Shown in pieces: positions 1 through 12,406 of a stretch of 27,959 nt of DNA; the stretch's first letter is position 1, and each line of letters begins with the position of its first letter. The notes beneath the pieces are model-generated. The model ran no database searches. It was not told the DNA's origin and saw nothing but the letters and a program-made list of their open reading frames with translations. The translations under genes were made by a program, and so were the position numbers. Origin of the DNA: Psilocybe azurescens (lineage: Eukaryota; Basidiomycota; Agaricomycetes; Agaricales; Agrocybaceae); NCBI GenBank assembly GCA_023853785.1, contig JAJIRX010000286.1, positions 1 through 27,959 of the forward strand. Direction: 5' to 3'.

Positions 1-1707
1 TTAAATTGATAGAAGCATTCCATAGTCTATTCTGTATTGCCTGCATCAAGAGCATTGTTTCTCGGCGACGTCCCTTCATTAATATCCTTTCATTAAAACC
101 CTTTCATTCAGATACCCCAGGTCCCCCAGAAGACAATTTCTAACGACCCAAATAAACATCACGAAATCTATTTTCATAAGCTTGCTGCGGAAGAGCAAGA
201 AAATATTCTCGACGATAAGTGTTCATAGAAGGGCAACCGTTTGCCGGTTCACATACATGAGATATTTATAGAACACCACTTCCATGAAAAGCACAGTACG
301 TCTATGTCCGCGAGCCGCGTATATTATGGGAATCTAGGAAATGTCGGTTTACCACAGAAGATAAAGTCACCACGCTCAATGGCCCTTTTTAAGCGAACTG
401 AACCATTTACCTTTGGGTCGGAGATTGTATAATTGGCGAAAGCTATATATGCTTTGCCACAATCCAATAAGTTAATGAACTCGTGAGCTAGTCGAGAAGT
501 CAAACATATATGATGGGAATAATGCTACGGCAGAAGTTCATTCAACTGCAGAAGTACCTCCTGAGGTTTCTACCAGTCTCGTAGACAGCTTCGATATCAA
601 GGGTGAACTTTTTGTTGTGTGACGTTCACGATGATATGAAGGTTTCTACCGACTTTCAAGCTATCGGTAAACATTTCAGTACGTTCTCACTGACGAGCAG
701 CTGAGTAGGTACATATTACAAACTTCAATTACTTATTTCCCAGTAGACTGGGGCAGTAATTTAAAAGCTAGCTAGAAGCTAGACGTAAATGTCTGCACGA
801 GACCAAGACTAGAACTTATTTCCAAAATAAATTCTCTATAGCTCTCAATGCGATTTTATTACACCTGTCAGACAGTCAGAGACCGTCAAATAAGAATTGG
901 GAAGAATTCTATAGAGATAATTGCTTCAGACAGATGCTCACCAGCTTGACAGCCAGAAATTTTAAGTCACTGGGCATTTTCGCGACGCGTCTGAATGGCT
1001 GAAGTGACAAACCCCAGACGCGACAAATTGTGTGCACACGTGACCAGGCTTTTGTAACTTATAAACTCCGCTTGCCATGGCCAAGATTGAAGACTGAAGC
1101 CAAGTTCATTGCAAATTCTTCATCCTCCGAGTCGAACCTTGATCTCCTTTACTCAATATCTTACAGTTAGGAAAGCCTTTTTGCGTGGAAGCTTGTGGAA
1201 GTCGATTGAGCGTTAGAGCTGGATTCACCCCAACAATTCAATGAATACCACGTTTCGTATCAACACAGCCAGTGCCACGAGATGTTCGATCGATTTGGAT
1301 TAGCTTCCAAGTTCCATTTGTGCACCGTGCTTTCGCCGTCCATACTATATCTTGGGCCAACACTCGTCTTCTAGCGGTACAAGATGAATTTTGATACTGT
1401 ATAGAAATTGTGATCTTCAGAGATCATTGTTTGGTCCAATCCTGGACCATCATAAATGATGTTGGAGGCCTCGAGGAGCGCAAACCGGGAAACAGATGCA
1501 ACAACTGGAGTTTAGGAGTAGCGAGGAGTAGCGACAACTTCATCCAAATATCATATCGCGACCAGTTACTGTTGCGGCCTTGTAATTTCGTACGCTATTT
1601 TATCAGGTGGTTATGATCGTCGAATCTGATGGCAATTTACATAGCAACTCAACGATGCATATCCAAGATTTTTGGAAGTGTTCCCTTTTTCTTCATCAAC
1701 ATTACCC
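1..1707. other. Upstream region with no recognised gene
   Basis: No reading frame here looks like a known protein, and the open stretches are short and lack plausible splice partners. A CACGTG E-box at about 1037-1042 is followed by a TTATAAA box at about 1059-1065. That would be a reasonable core promoter, but it lies some 640 nt before the acyl-CoA synthetase ATG, so the link would need a long leader or a 5'-UTR intron. A stretch at about 511-622 is open in one frame without a start and may be a gene remnant. Confidence 0.4.
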
Positions 1708-4069
1708 ATGTCGAATGTCCACACCAACAAGCCGGGATATTACGGCTTAGGATCTGTTGAGGTCGCCCCTCCTACGAAACCAGGGGAAGGACCTACGCGT
1801 CGATGCATGCTGGCAGAGGAAGAACTGGTTAGCCGGCCGTTAGATGGCATCAGTACGGTATACGATGTCATCACCTATGCCTCAGAAAAGCACGGAAATA
1901 GAAAAGCCCTTGGATGGAGAGATGTGGTCAGGATCGTCGAGGAGGAGAAAGTGGTCAAAAAGGTGATAGATGGGAAGGAAGTCTCGCAGAAGAAGATTTG
2001 GAAATACTTCGAGCTTACCGATTACAAGTACATCAGCTTCGTCGAACTTGAGGAGGCCGTTTCTGAAGTTGCGCGGGCACTTTTGTATCTGGGAATAACG
2101 GGTGGCGACGTTTTCAATGTTTACGCCCAGACAAGGTATGTAGTCATAAACCCATCTAATGACGCCGTGTCTGATCTAACTCTATGTTCATTACTAGTCC
2201 GAACTGGCAAATCATGGCACATGCGATTGTCTCGATTTCGGTGGTAATGGCGACCAGTTACGACACCCTTGGTGAAGACGGTTTAACTCATTCTTTGAAC
2301 GAGCCTGAATGCGTCGCGCTGTTTACGAATGCGGAGCTCTTGCCCACACTGCACAAAGTACTGGCGAAGACACCTACAATTAAATATATCGTCTTTGACG
2401 GTGAGCCGAGTCAAGCTGTCGTAGATGATCTGCATTCGGTTCGCGACACTCTCAAGATCTTCAGTCTGGACAAACTTCGCGAGATGGGAAGAGCTCAGTC
2501 CACCGATGACCTTCGAGACCGGCGTCCTAAAGCACAAGATCTCGCGCTTATTATGTATACCAGCGGGAGTACTGGTCCACCAAAAGGCGTGTGCATCACC
2601 CACGCCAACCTCATCGCATCCGTCGGCGCGGTCTACGTGCTCATTGGCCATCATCTGACTTACGACGACAGCTATCTGGCATACCTTCCCTCGCGCACGT
2701 CATGGAGTATATCGTCGAGATGACGATACTTTTGTAGGAATGCCTTCAGGCTATGGACGCGTCAAGACCCTCACCGACGCGTCTGTACGGAACTGTAAAG
2801 GCGACATCTGCACGTTCCGGCCGTCAATTATGGTTGGTGTGCCTGATGTCTGGGAGACTATACGAAAGGGTATTCAGAACAAGGTCAACACCAGCGGCTT
2901 TTTCAAGAAAGGTATTTTTGATAGCGCGATGGCGGCGAAGAAGTATAATGTACCCTTGTTTGCGCAACTGGCGGATAGTATCGTCCTTGGGGAGTGAGGG
3001 CTGCTACCGGTGGTCGTTTGCGCATTGCTATGAGTGGAGGGGCGGCTATTAGTCAGGAGACACAGGAGTTCTTGAGCACTGCACTCGTCACCATTATTCA
3101 AGGTAAATGCACCGTGATTATTGAAGATATTAATAAACAAGTTCCTCAATAGGATATGGTATGACCGAGTCCTGTGGCATGTGTGCCATCCTTCCACCAG
3201 AGTTGATGAGATACTGCTCCGTCGGACTCCCAGTTCCATCTGTCGATATCAAGCTACGCGACGTACCAGATGCTGGATATTTTTCTTCGAATGAAATTCA
3301 GCAAGGCGAGATTTGCATTCGTGGGCCATCTGTGGTTAATGGGTATTATAAGCGCCCTGATCTCAACTCGGATGAGACGATCTTCACGAAGGATGGGTGG
3401 TTGAGGACTGGCGATGTTGGGCAGTGGAATGCGGATGGAACACTTTCTGTCATTGATAGGTGCGCGTCCTTGCGGTTTAAATTTCCGGATCCGTACTGAT
3501 AGATAACACCGACAGAGTGAAGAATCTTATCAAACTCGCGACCGGAGAGGTAAGAGAGATATTTATTTACTGACCTGTTTCCTTTGTCATTTGTGCTGAC
3601 TACCTTGGTAGTATATCGCACTGGAACGCCTGGAGTCGATTTACAGGGCGTGCAATTTAGTTGCTAACATCTGTGTCCTTGCCCTACCAGATGCGAAGCA
3701 ACCCGTAGCGGTCATCATTCCACACGAAGCAAACATCCGCATTGTTCTAAAAGCTCATGAGATCGACGCCACAGCAGAGTTAACATCAGAACCTATTGTG
3801 CATGAGATCATCAAAACCGAGTGCAATAATGTTGGTAAGAGAAATGGGTTCAAGCCCATGGAGCTGCTGCAAGCTGTTATCCTCACGACGGAGGAGTGGA
3901 CGCCTGAGAATGGGTTCGTCACTGCTGCACGCAAAATCCAGCGGTCGAAAATCTCGAATGCGTTTAAGGCTCAGATTGCGGTATGTCGTGTTGTTATTTT
4001 TTGTCGACTTTTCTCTTAGGACCTCCCTGATATTTTGGCTTTTCGCAGGAGGCTTATAAGACCACGTAG
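1708..4069 (+). CDS. Long-chain acyl-CoA synthetase (Faa1/Faa4-like), tandem copy 1, with frameshifts
   Basis: Forms acyl-CoA from long-chain fatty acids, ATP and CoA through an acyl-AMP intermediate. The exons I infer are 1708-2135, 2198-3102, 3153-3459, 3516-3549, 3612-3980 and 4049-4069, giving about 688 aa, close to yeast Faa1/Faa4 (about 700). Visible motifs are the N-terminal GWRDV and KYFELTDYKY segments, the AMP-binding loop YTSGSTGPPKG (about residues 263-273), GYGMTESCG (about 446) and the fatty-acyl-CoA synthetase signature DGWLRTGD...IDR...GEYIALE (about 526-560). The start is the ATG before SNVHTNKPGYYG, which aligns with the start of copy 2. Compared with copy 2, three single bases are missing: near 2686-2690, near 2718-2722 and near 2988-2993. 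Between the first two, the conserved AHVMEYIVEM segment is still readable in the third frame. The copy is either a recent pseudogene or carries consensus errors. No C-terminal peroxisomal signal is seen (it ends YKTT). Confidence 0.88.
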
Positions 4070-5882
4070 ATTTTCGTTTGCATGTTTTTCTTTCTCTGTC
4101 GTTACTGTGGACTTTTCTCTCATTTTTGTTTTGTATTAATCGACCCTAATTACACGTCATGGAATACTTCATCACTCTTGTTTGCTGGATCTTGATTCTT
4201 TGGGCTTCGATGTTGCCTAGATCTTATCTGTGCGAAGTGAGGTGGCAGATTCGATGTCTAATAATAGCTTCATGCTGTGCTACTTAAAGTACACGAGGTT
4301 ACGGGTCTGTCAGTGTCAACTTCCTGAACACAGTGTGTACGTGATCAGGAATCCTACTAAATGCCTAATGTTAAATGGACAGCTTCGCGAAGACGTGGAT
4401 TTTTGGCCCCTGTTCCGCTGTACTAAAACCATGGATGTGTACTCTATTATTAGAGTCATGGTTGGTTTTCTACTAGCAGATGAGTCAGTGCCCAATGCCT
4501 GATGAAGACATATTTATCTATACGAGATCATGATCAGTGATTGCACAGCATCGAGGTGAAAGCACGTCAGAATGGTCGAAGAAGGGTGGAAATCCTTTAG
4601 GCGATCCTTTGGACTTTCGGGGTGAACGAATGTACAAATGGCTATATGCATATTGGTTACCTTCGGTTACTTCTGAAGGGGCCTTCAACAGCCTTTAACT
4701 TAGCCCTTCACTGAATGTCGACGACGTCATTTTGGTTGCCTGCACAGTACACTTGAGCGCCCGGTTACTTGGATTTCAAGGGAATCCGGTGGAAAGCCGA
4801 AAGGCAGTGGTTAATTGAAAACAGACATGATAAGCATATGACAAGCATTCATGTCTGCATTTATTAAGTCAATTGCAATTAGGCCTATGACTCTGAGAGA
4901 CATGTCCTGCATTTTGGCAGATACGCAGTTCGAGTCATAGCTCTCATATGACTCGACGTGATTTGCACAGCTCAAGGGCTGAGCCATAATAGACATAGTG
5001 TGGTATCTTGTTTTAATCTCCGTTGGCTCCGCCTGACATCGTAGTCACTCCTGATAGGTTGACTTTGGGACTGGGGAAAGCTGGGGCTCGGTTAAAGGGG
5101 CGTCTGGAGTCTGTTTAGGGGTAATACATCATGATCCGATAATTGCCAAGCATGGATATAGTGAGAATGCAGCTGCTATTAACTTAGTATTAAGCCTTTT
5201 GAAGCATTACTTAACACTTATTGACTCAGTCAATAAGTACAACGGGTCATCAACCGAAACTCACCCCATAAAGAGGAGAGACATGTTAACAATCAAGCTT
5301 CAAGGGTTATACGGACTGGAAGAAGTATGTAACGAACGCACACGTTCGATTCTCAATCTAATTATTGTAAACGAAATGTTTCTCTGCCAGAGTACATACG
5401 AAGATAAGACTCTGTGCTGAAATATTTCAATAAAACTGGACTCGTGAGACGATTAAAGAGCGTTGTTTCTGATGCATATGTCTTGAAAGGTCTTCAATCG
5501 AATTCTCTTTGACCTCTGCCAAGCGAGGGCCAAGAATAGGACCAATTCAGTGCGCGACTTCCAAGCGGCATTATAATGAATTCCGATAGGAGCCTGGAAC
5601 AGAACGTACAGAAAAAATGAGTAGCTTCAAGTCTTTAGAGAGCTTTTGTAAAGCTGTAACTCACGAGGTATAGGGTAAGTATAATGAAAGCAAGCGGGAA
5701 CCTAAAAATTAGAAGAAATCGAGAAAATATACTGAATCAAAGTTGGCGCGGTCATTCAGGCTCGCGTAAGTGTGTGACGGCCAGGCACGGCGCGGATCGT
5801 GTGACCAGCGGGCAAAAGGTAGGTAGAGTGACATAAGAGCATCATCTTGCTTTCTTTCTCCAACTCCCATAATACCCCAGGA
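4070..5882. other. Intergenic region between the acyl-CoA synthetase genes
   Basis: No gene is recognised in these 1.8 kb. A 90-codon open stretch at 4230-4502 has no recognisable family. Two small inverted repeats are visible: 9-bp arms at 4931-4955 and a 21-nt near-perfect palindrome at 5217-5237. The last few hundred bases should hold the promoter of copy 2. A pyrimidine-rich run at about 5847-5880 ends in CCCCAG two bases before the chosen ATG, so a 5'-UTR intron ending there cannot be excluded. Confidence 0.45.
5217..5237. promoter_or_regulatory. Perfect palindrome with a TGACTCA core
   Basis: Two 10-nt arms flank a single central C, and the core reads TGACTCA. This is the classic recognition sequence of Gcn4/AP-1-type bZIP factors. 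It sits about 650 nt upstream of the second acyl-CoA synthetase ATG. The palindrome is seen directly; a regulatory role is inference, as a single site may occur by chance. Confidence 0.3.
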
Positions 5883-8269
5883 ATGTTCAAGTTACATACC
5901 AACAAGTCAGGATACTATGGCACAGGCTCCGTTGAGGTAGCCCCCTGCTCGTCCTGGAGAGGGTCCCATAAGAAGGTGTTACCTCTCCAAGGATGGACTC
6001 GTCACCCAGCCGTTCGAAGGCATCGACACCGTGTACGACGTGGTCGAGTATGCCGCGCGGACGCACGGAAACAGAAATTCTCTTGGCTGGAGAGACGTCG
6101 TCAACGTTATCGAGGAAGAAAAGGAGGTGAAGAAGGTCGTCGACGGCAACGAAGTCAAGGAGAAGAAGAAGTGGAAATTCTTCGAGCTCAGCGACTACAA
6201 ATACATCACTTTCATCGAACTCAAGGAGGCGGTTTCAGAGGTTGCTCGCGCTCTCATTCATCTCGGCGTGACGAAGGATGATGTCTTCAATGTGTACGCT
6301 CAGACCAGGTGCGTATACGTTACACTGCCTCTGCTTTGTAGACTCATGCGCCACCAGCCCTAACTGGCAACTTATGGCCCACGCCTGCGCATCCATTTCG
6401 ATACCAATTGCCACCGCATACGATACTCTCGGAGAAGAGGGCCTTGCCCACTCCTTGAACGAACCTGACTGCGTTGGCCTATTCACAAACGCCGAACTCC
6501 TGCCAACGCTCCACAGAGTACTGGCCAAAACTCCTACGGTCAAATATGTCGTTTTTGACGGCGAACCCACGCAAGCCATTGTCGACGACTTGCATTCCGT
6601 CCGCGAGAGCATTCAAGTTTTCAGTTTGAACAAGCTGCGTGAACTGGGAAAGTCGCAATCTGTTGATGTCCTCGTTTCACGACGGCCCAAAGCTGAGGAT
6701 ATCGCGCTTATTATGTATACCAGTGGAAGCACTGGTGCCCCTAAGGGCGTTACCATCACCCATTCCAATCTCATTGCTTCAGTTGGGTCGGTAAAGGTGC
6801 TTTTAGGACACCATCTCACATACGAAGACACCTACCTTGCCTACCTTCCTCTAGCTCACGTTTTGGAGTATATTGTGGAGATGATCATGATCTTCGTCGG
6901 CATGCCCATTGGATATGGCCGCGTCAAGACCCTTACTGATGCTTCCGTCAGAAACTGCAAAGGTGACATTGGTGCCTTCCGGCCTTCCGTCATGGTGGGC
7001 GTGCCAGCAGTATGGGAAACCATCCGCAAAGGCATCCTCAACAACGTTCATTCCGCCGGCACCATCAAAAAACCTTGTTCAACGGTGCTATGGCTGCAAA
7101 GAAAAGGAATCTCCCTATTCTTGCTAAACTGGCCGACACCGTGGTGTTGGCTGGCGTGAGGGCGGCTACTGGTGGTCGACTTCGCATTGCTCTCAGTGGA
7201 GGTGCCGCCATCAGCCGCGAAACTCAGGAATTTTTGACAACTGCGCTTGTTTTAGTGCTTCAAGGTCAGAACATCATCGTCTTTCCGTTATTGATCGTTT
7301 TGGGTATTAATAAACATTGCAACATATTTTAGGTTACGGAATGACAGAGTCGTGCGGAATGTGTGCCATCTTGCCACCTGAGCTTATGCGATATGGATCT
7401 GTTGGTGTTCCTGTGCCTTCTATTGAAGTCAAACTCCTGGATGTGCCCGACGCGGGCTATTTGTCTACCAATGTCCCTCAGCAGGGAGAGGTTTGCATTC
7501 GCGGTCCTTCCGTCGTGAAAGGGTACTACAAGCGGCCAGACTTGAACGAAGACGAAAACATCTTCACCAAGGATGGCTGGTTGAGGACCGGCGACGTTGG
7601 ACAGTGGAACTCGGACGGAACCTTGTCTTTAATTGACCGGTATGTCTTATTCTTTGGTCTCATCCTTTTCCGGACCATTCAACTCATTCCGTTTGTCAGT
7701 TTGAAGAATCTCATCAAATTGGCGTCTGGCGAGGTACGTGTATTGTCTAATCTGGTGACATGTTTATATGCTTATTTTTTATTATTAATAACCAGTATAT
7801 CGCTCTTGAGCGCCTTGAGGCCATCTACAAAGCCTGCAATCTGGTCGGCAATATCTGCGTGCATGCCACCCAGGACGCCAAGCAGCCTATGGCTATCATT
7901 ATCCCACACGAAGCCCATCTACGCAACGCTCTCCAGGGAAAGGATCTCGACGCCACACGCGAGCTCTCCGTTCTATGCAAAGATCCCGTCGTTCAAGATC
8001 TGGTGTTGAAGGGATGCAACGCGATAGGAAAGAAGAACGGATTCAAGCCTATGGAGATACTGCAAGCCGTCGTGTTGACACCGGACGAATGGACGCCTGA
8101 GAGTGGCCTTGTCACCGCTGCTCAGAAGATCCAGCGCGCGAAGATCGCGAAGACTTTCAAACCACAGATTGACGTGCGTACTTTTTGAAATTGTTTTCCA
8201 CTCATTTGCATGCTGATTTGTTTGTTTTTTTCTTTTTTTTTTTTCTAGGAGGTGTACAAGCATTCATAA
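5883..8269 (+). CDS. Long-chain acyl-CoA synthetase (Faa1/Faa4-like), tandem copy 2
   Basis: Same enzyme family as the upstream paralogue. The exons are 5883-6308, 6358-7264, 7333-7639, 7700-7733, 7796-8173 and 8249-8269. Once two small gaps are allowed for, exons 1-4 and 6 match the lengths of copy 1 exactly, giving about 691 aa. It has the AMP-binding loop YTSGSTGAPKG, the segment LAYLPLAHVLEYIVEM, GYGMTESCG, and the signature DGWLRTGDVGQW...IDR followed by the exon reading LKNLIKLASGE and then YIALERLE. The frame breaks at a C5 run (5941-5945, apparently two bases short of copy 1) and at an A6 run (7067-7072, one base short). The flanking protein sequence is well conserved on both sides of each break, so assembly error is likely. 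The chosen ATG encodes FKLHTNKSGYYG. Introns are 49-75 nt with GT...AG ends. The duplication is old enough for many synonymous changes. Confidence 0.92.
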
Positions 8270-8894
8270 ACGCCTCGCGTCGGGTCGATTCCTGGCTGGA
8301 TTTCCTTTTTTTTTCCCCCCTAATGTGTCACCTTTTTCCTTATCTTTTGGAGTGGATTACTCGTCCTCATTTCTCTTTATCAGGCTGCTTTTAATCAGTA
8401 GAACGTCCACCTTTGCATAACCAAACCCATTTTTCACTCTTGCCCAGAATTCCCCATTTGAACCTTTTTTCATCTAGTGTACATTTATACCTCCTGGTTG
8501 TCCATCATTGCTGTTGCCTGCTTTCGTTCGTTACCCTTTTCCTTTGCCGTTATCGAGGAGGCTTCATCACTTCTTATACGTTTCTAGAGTAGCTTATAAC
8601 ACACGTTATAATCAATCTTGCTCTATAGTTTTGAGTGCCCACGACTCTCTTGGGCATATTTTTTGTTTACCTAGTTAGAAGTTTCCTCCGCTTGTATCTT
8701 TAGGAAATTCCCGAGAAAATATTTGTTGCGCGAAATGGTGTGTTGAAAAAGAACGAGGCCCCGCAAAGCAGGATAATAAAGATCCACATACACGACGTCA
8801 AATTGTCCCAAACTAGTATAAATAATCCAGTGTAGATGGTGTGGAATCATGGATGATAGTAGCCAACCGAAAGCCCGCGAGTTCAACTATCATG
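8270..8894. other. Convergent 3' intergenic region
   Basis: This stretch lies between the stop of the second acyl-CoA synthetase gene (+) and the stop of the first GH79 gene (-), so it should contain both 3' UTRs. It is T-rich on the plus strand just after the synthetase stop. No convincing open frame or RNA gene was seen. Confidence 0.5.
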
Positions 8895-11380
8895 TCATAG
8901 GAGTGCCCGTGCACACACGACCCAAACACCGCTCAGAATGGCCAGTGCCAGACTGAAAGAGAAGAGCGGCAGCTTCAGGGCAGTGCTGCCGCTCTCTTTA
9001 TACCCGTAGCTCGTGCCCAGGTACTTGTCACGGTCGGAGCCCGACCGCCCGTTCGATAGCGAAACAGTGGCAGGCTCGTATGTCACGGTGTTGTGCTGCT
9101 GAGTGAATGCAGAGGTTGAAAACGTCTCTGTTGCTTGGCCGAGGGAGAGAGCCTCGGATGCGCTGTCGAGGAAGACGAGGGCGAATGCAGGAGCGGGAAC
9201 AGGAATGATACAGGTGTTGGCGGCGGTGTTGCAGCTGACCGTGGTGATGTTCAGCTCGCCTCTGAAGCGACCGTCAACAGTGAATTGTCCGCCCAGTGTC
9301 TTAGAGAGTAAGTTGGGTGAGATTGAGGAAAGCATTATCAAGGACTAAATTTCTTTACCTGACCGGCCCATGTGATGTTACTTCTTGAAGTAATAAGCGG
9401 TGCCAATAGATACCTAGGATGTAGGAATCAGCATAAAGCAATCAAGTCGTCATGAAATTTTAGCCTACTTGACTCTTACAGACGCCGGTACGCCGCCTGG
9501 AATATTCAGCGTGACCTGCGAATCGCTCGCTCCGGTCTTATCGTCGATGTAATTGAAGATAGCAATTTTGTTGAGTATTCCTCTCTCGTAGATCGCATAT
9601 TGAGGGGTATAAGAATTAGCGAAGTTACCCTGTAGATCGACAATTTGCGAAGTATTGGTCTTTCCAAAGATCTCAGAGATGATGATAGTGGAGTAGTATA
9701 TAGCACCGACGCTCCATGCGTTGTAGGACGATTGGTTAGTTGGGGGCGAAGTGAAAGGCTATGGAAATGATATAAGCACAAGAGGGCAAGAAAGACCCAT
9801 AGATCATGCACACACGTTGTAATATGTGTCTTGACCACCGACATGCAGCAAAGCATGTGTGAAGTTGCCAAATGCCAGCTGGAGTCCATAGTCCAACGCC
9901 CAAAGCGCTGCGCCATAGCTGTCGCTCAGTCCAGGGAACCCACCACACGACGCAGTGTTGGTTTCGAACATTATAAAAGGCTTTCCAGCTTCTTGTGCGA
10001 GTCTCGTCGATTCGCGATACTGGTCCATAAGAGCCATGGGCAGATCATGCTTGAAATACGCGTCAACAAGGTCTTGTGGGTCAATAATTGGATTTCCAGG
10101 ACTGGGCCCTGTCAGTGCTGCACAATTGTTCATAGGGTAGCTTTAAACGGAAGGTTGGAGAATGACATTTGATAAGTGCCGTATAAAGGGTTATTTGACA
10201 AATAAAAACGTACTGTTCGACACTGAGACAATACAGCCTGTCCTTGAAACGTTCAATGTATCCTGTCTCCCAAACCTGTTCAGGTTTCCACTCAATGCTG
10301 GAAACACTGGGCCCAATCAACATATTCTTGACTGGGATGTTTGGGTTATCGTCCATGACTTTGATCAGATCCGCAACCTCGTCGGTGTACATTTGAGGGC
10401 TATATGTGGAGCGTCGACCGAACCTGTAATGCAAGATATTAGACTAGGCAAGATGACCCATGATAGCTTCCTGAACGCACTTCAGGTAAAAATCGGGTTC
10501 ATTTCCAGCTTGCAAGCCAAGGAGATTGTCTCCTAGGATATTTTGAGCTTGCTCGGCAATTGTCAGACGCCAGTTGACCGAGTCATTGAAAGGGATGCCT
10601 TGAGTATGATTGAATACGTGCATAAGTGACTGGACTTAATGAGACCATACCAAAGAACCACTTGACGTTCAGCATCTCTGAGATGTTATTCGCCATATAG
10701 AACATATCGGGGGTATACAGCACAGCAGGCGTTTGGGTCTAAATTCTGACGTAAGGAGAAAGACCTTTGTTGTTTGAAAATCACAAACCGTTTGATTCGA
10801 TCCAGAATCTGTTTTGGCGAATGTATGCCCAAAGTCAAGAGATCCATCAGGTATCTGGGTTGCAAACTCTTGTGTATTTCCACCAATACGAATGACGACG
10901 CCACCAGAACGCTCCTGAAGATTCGCCATGAGGTTGAGGAAAGGAACTGCGAGGAATGACCTAGATTGCTCATGCCAAGTCAGAAATCGTGGAGTAACAT
11001 CTCACTCTCCTCTACTTACGAGTTTTTTCCTACTGAAAGTTGCATTCTCAGCCAAAGAAAGAGTAACGTAACAAACTGAACTCACAAACTTGACTGATAA
11101 CAGACATTTCAATTGAAAACCCCCAGAACGGAACCACCAACGTGAGGTATTGACAATCCAGGGACTGCGGCGGCATTTCTCTCAAGATTTAGGGTATACG
11201 CTGATGCTGGCGGCGGACTGGGTACAGGTGGAGGAATAAGCTCGAGTGGGTCGTAAGCTTTGAGAGTAGCTTTAGCGTATCCAGCGGTTGCGGTTTGAGC
11301 GAGGGAATTTGTCCGTAGACTGTCACCGCTCTTGCCGCGGTAAAGGAGCTGGAAAGCAACAATAGTGATGACAAGAGCAT
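8895..11380 (-). CDS. GH79 family glycoside hydrolase (beta-glucuronidase/heparanase-like), copy 1, secreted
   Basis: Predicted retaining hydrolase acting on beta-linked glucuronic acid in extracellular glycans. Ten exons, in gene order: 11380-11086, 11032-11020, 10960-10789, 10738-10651, 10598-10481, 10423-10214, 10140-9816, 9758-9469, 9413-9359 and 9299-8895, about 656 aa. The N-terminus MLLSSLLLLSSSFTAARA is a signal peptide. GNEPDFY (Glu about 223) is the expected acid/base, as in the NEP motif of clan GH-A. FETNTASCGG (Glu about 358) matches the nucleophile region GETSSAYGGG of heparanase. A GH79 C-terminal beta domain follows, with IIPVPAPAFALVFLD. The last 25 residues are hydrophobic after a Ser/Gly-rich stretch, resembling a GPI-attachment signal. 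Exon 1 needs two compensating changes: one base missing near 11303-11305 and one extra near 11129. Substrate is not proven; 4-O-methyl-glucuronosyl or arabinogalactan targets are possible. Confidence 0.87.
11020..11032 (-). other. 13-nt micro-exon of GH79 copy 1
   Basis: This exon encodes the middle of the peptide V-L-G-K-N-S-S. A TTTCAG acceptor precedes it and a GTAAGT donor follows it. Skipping it would shift the frame and delete the conserved GKNS segment before PFLNLMANL. Flanking introns are 53 nt (11033-11085) and 59 nt (10961-11019). The same exon of identical length is found in copy 2 at 14496-14508. Confidence 0.75.
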
Positions 11381-12406
11381 CCTTCTTTGCGCCAGCCAAG
11401 GTTTTTAATAATAGAAGGTAAAAGATAGAAAAGTAAAGACAGGCGAGTTGGCTAGTATGAGGGGAACAAGGAGAAGTTTGGGAAAAGGAGTTGTACTTGT
11501 CGTCACTTTGATTGTGCGAATGTGGAGTCCTTCTGAGCAATTTTATACGGACTCGAGAAAAGAGCAGTGACTTGGCTCTTGGCCGGGTCCTTTTCGGACA
11601 AGAACAGCCTTTCCGGTGCATCAGACAGGTTATTCTGCGTCAATTGGGCCAAGAAATCGTCTTAACCGGCCCAACATCCTGCTATATCCTGGTCGCCAGC
11701 GTGGTCTGGTAGGATAGTGTTGTGGAAACGCGGTATCAGAAAGCCTTGGCCTCGACTTGGCAAATGTACTTAAGAAAAGGGGTCAGCAAGGGCTGAACAA
11801 AGGCCTGAAAGATTCTGGGTACATACCAGCGATTTGCTAAGTTCCAGTAGGCCCAGCCGACGCTGACGTTTCTGAAGTCGAGAGCTTGACGACTGTGCTC
11901 GAAAATCTGCCTTGCATCTTTCCCTCTTGTCAAGTCCTACCCGTACCAGCCAGACATTTTCACAAATGACCCTGTATGTTGACTCAATCCACCAATTGCA
12001 ATAGTTGGTGCGACGAGAGGATTTACTTCAACTTTTCGAAATTTGATGGGAGCGGTAGAGAACAAAAAGTTGAAGAAGGGTGTTGGCACATATGTATGTT
12101 CTATTCACAGCATACCCTTGATGTTCCCAGGATTTTGTAACGCCACTGTTCATTCATTCCTTTGTGCCATCTTAACCACAAGCAAGTAGGTGATTCATAA
12201 TCTACGAATATACGACACTAACGGTAATTAAAGAATTGTTCTAGTTATAAAGTGGACAGAGTCCTCGCCCCATCGTCAAGATACGACTAATAAAAGTAAC
12301 TGTCCGATGGATAAACTACATAAACTACGCGGACTATGCTGGAAGATGATGATACATAAATTTTAATTTGGTGAGTTGTTCTTGTCCTTGAATGGTCCTT
12401 GGCAAT
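11381..12406. other. Region between the two GH79 genes, with one unexplained open stretch
   Basis: This contains the promoter of GH79 copy 1 and the 3' end of copy 2. On the minus strand at 11736-11930 there is a 65-codon open stretch without its own ATG, reading DARQIFEHSRQALDFR, then VGWAYWNLANRWYVP. Its composition looks protein-like. An ATG-containing segment, MSGWYG, lies just upstream in another frame. I do not recognise the family. It may be the remnant of a small gene lost between the duplicated GH79 copies. Nothing else is evident. Confidence 0.3.

Noticed and set aside
1672..1707. Upstream extension of acyl-CoA synthetase copy 1
   Set aside because: The extension begins with TTG, which is not a normal nuclear start in fungi. 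The ATG at 1708 aligns with the start of copy 2. The analogous extension at 5847 also begins with TTG.
4230..4502. 90-codon plus-strand open frame between the synthetase genes
   Set aside because: No family resemblance and no splice partners; probably chance.
5330..5365. Possible tRNA T-loop (GTTCGATTC)
   Set aside because: The flanking bases do not form a T-stem and no acceptor stem or anticodon arm could be found nearby.
9103..9348. Plus-strand open frame antisense to the GH79 copy 1 C-terminus, and similar ones at 12392-12811 and 9831-10172
   Set aside because: They mirror conserved GH79 coding exons on the other strand.
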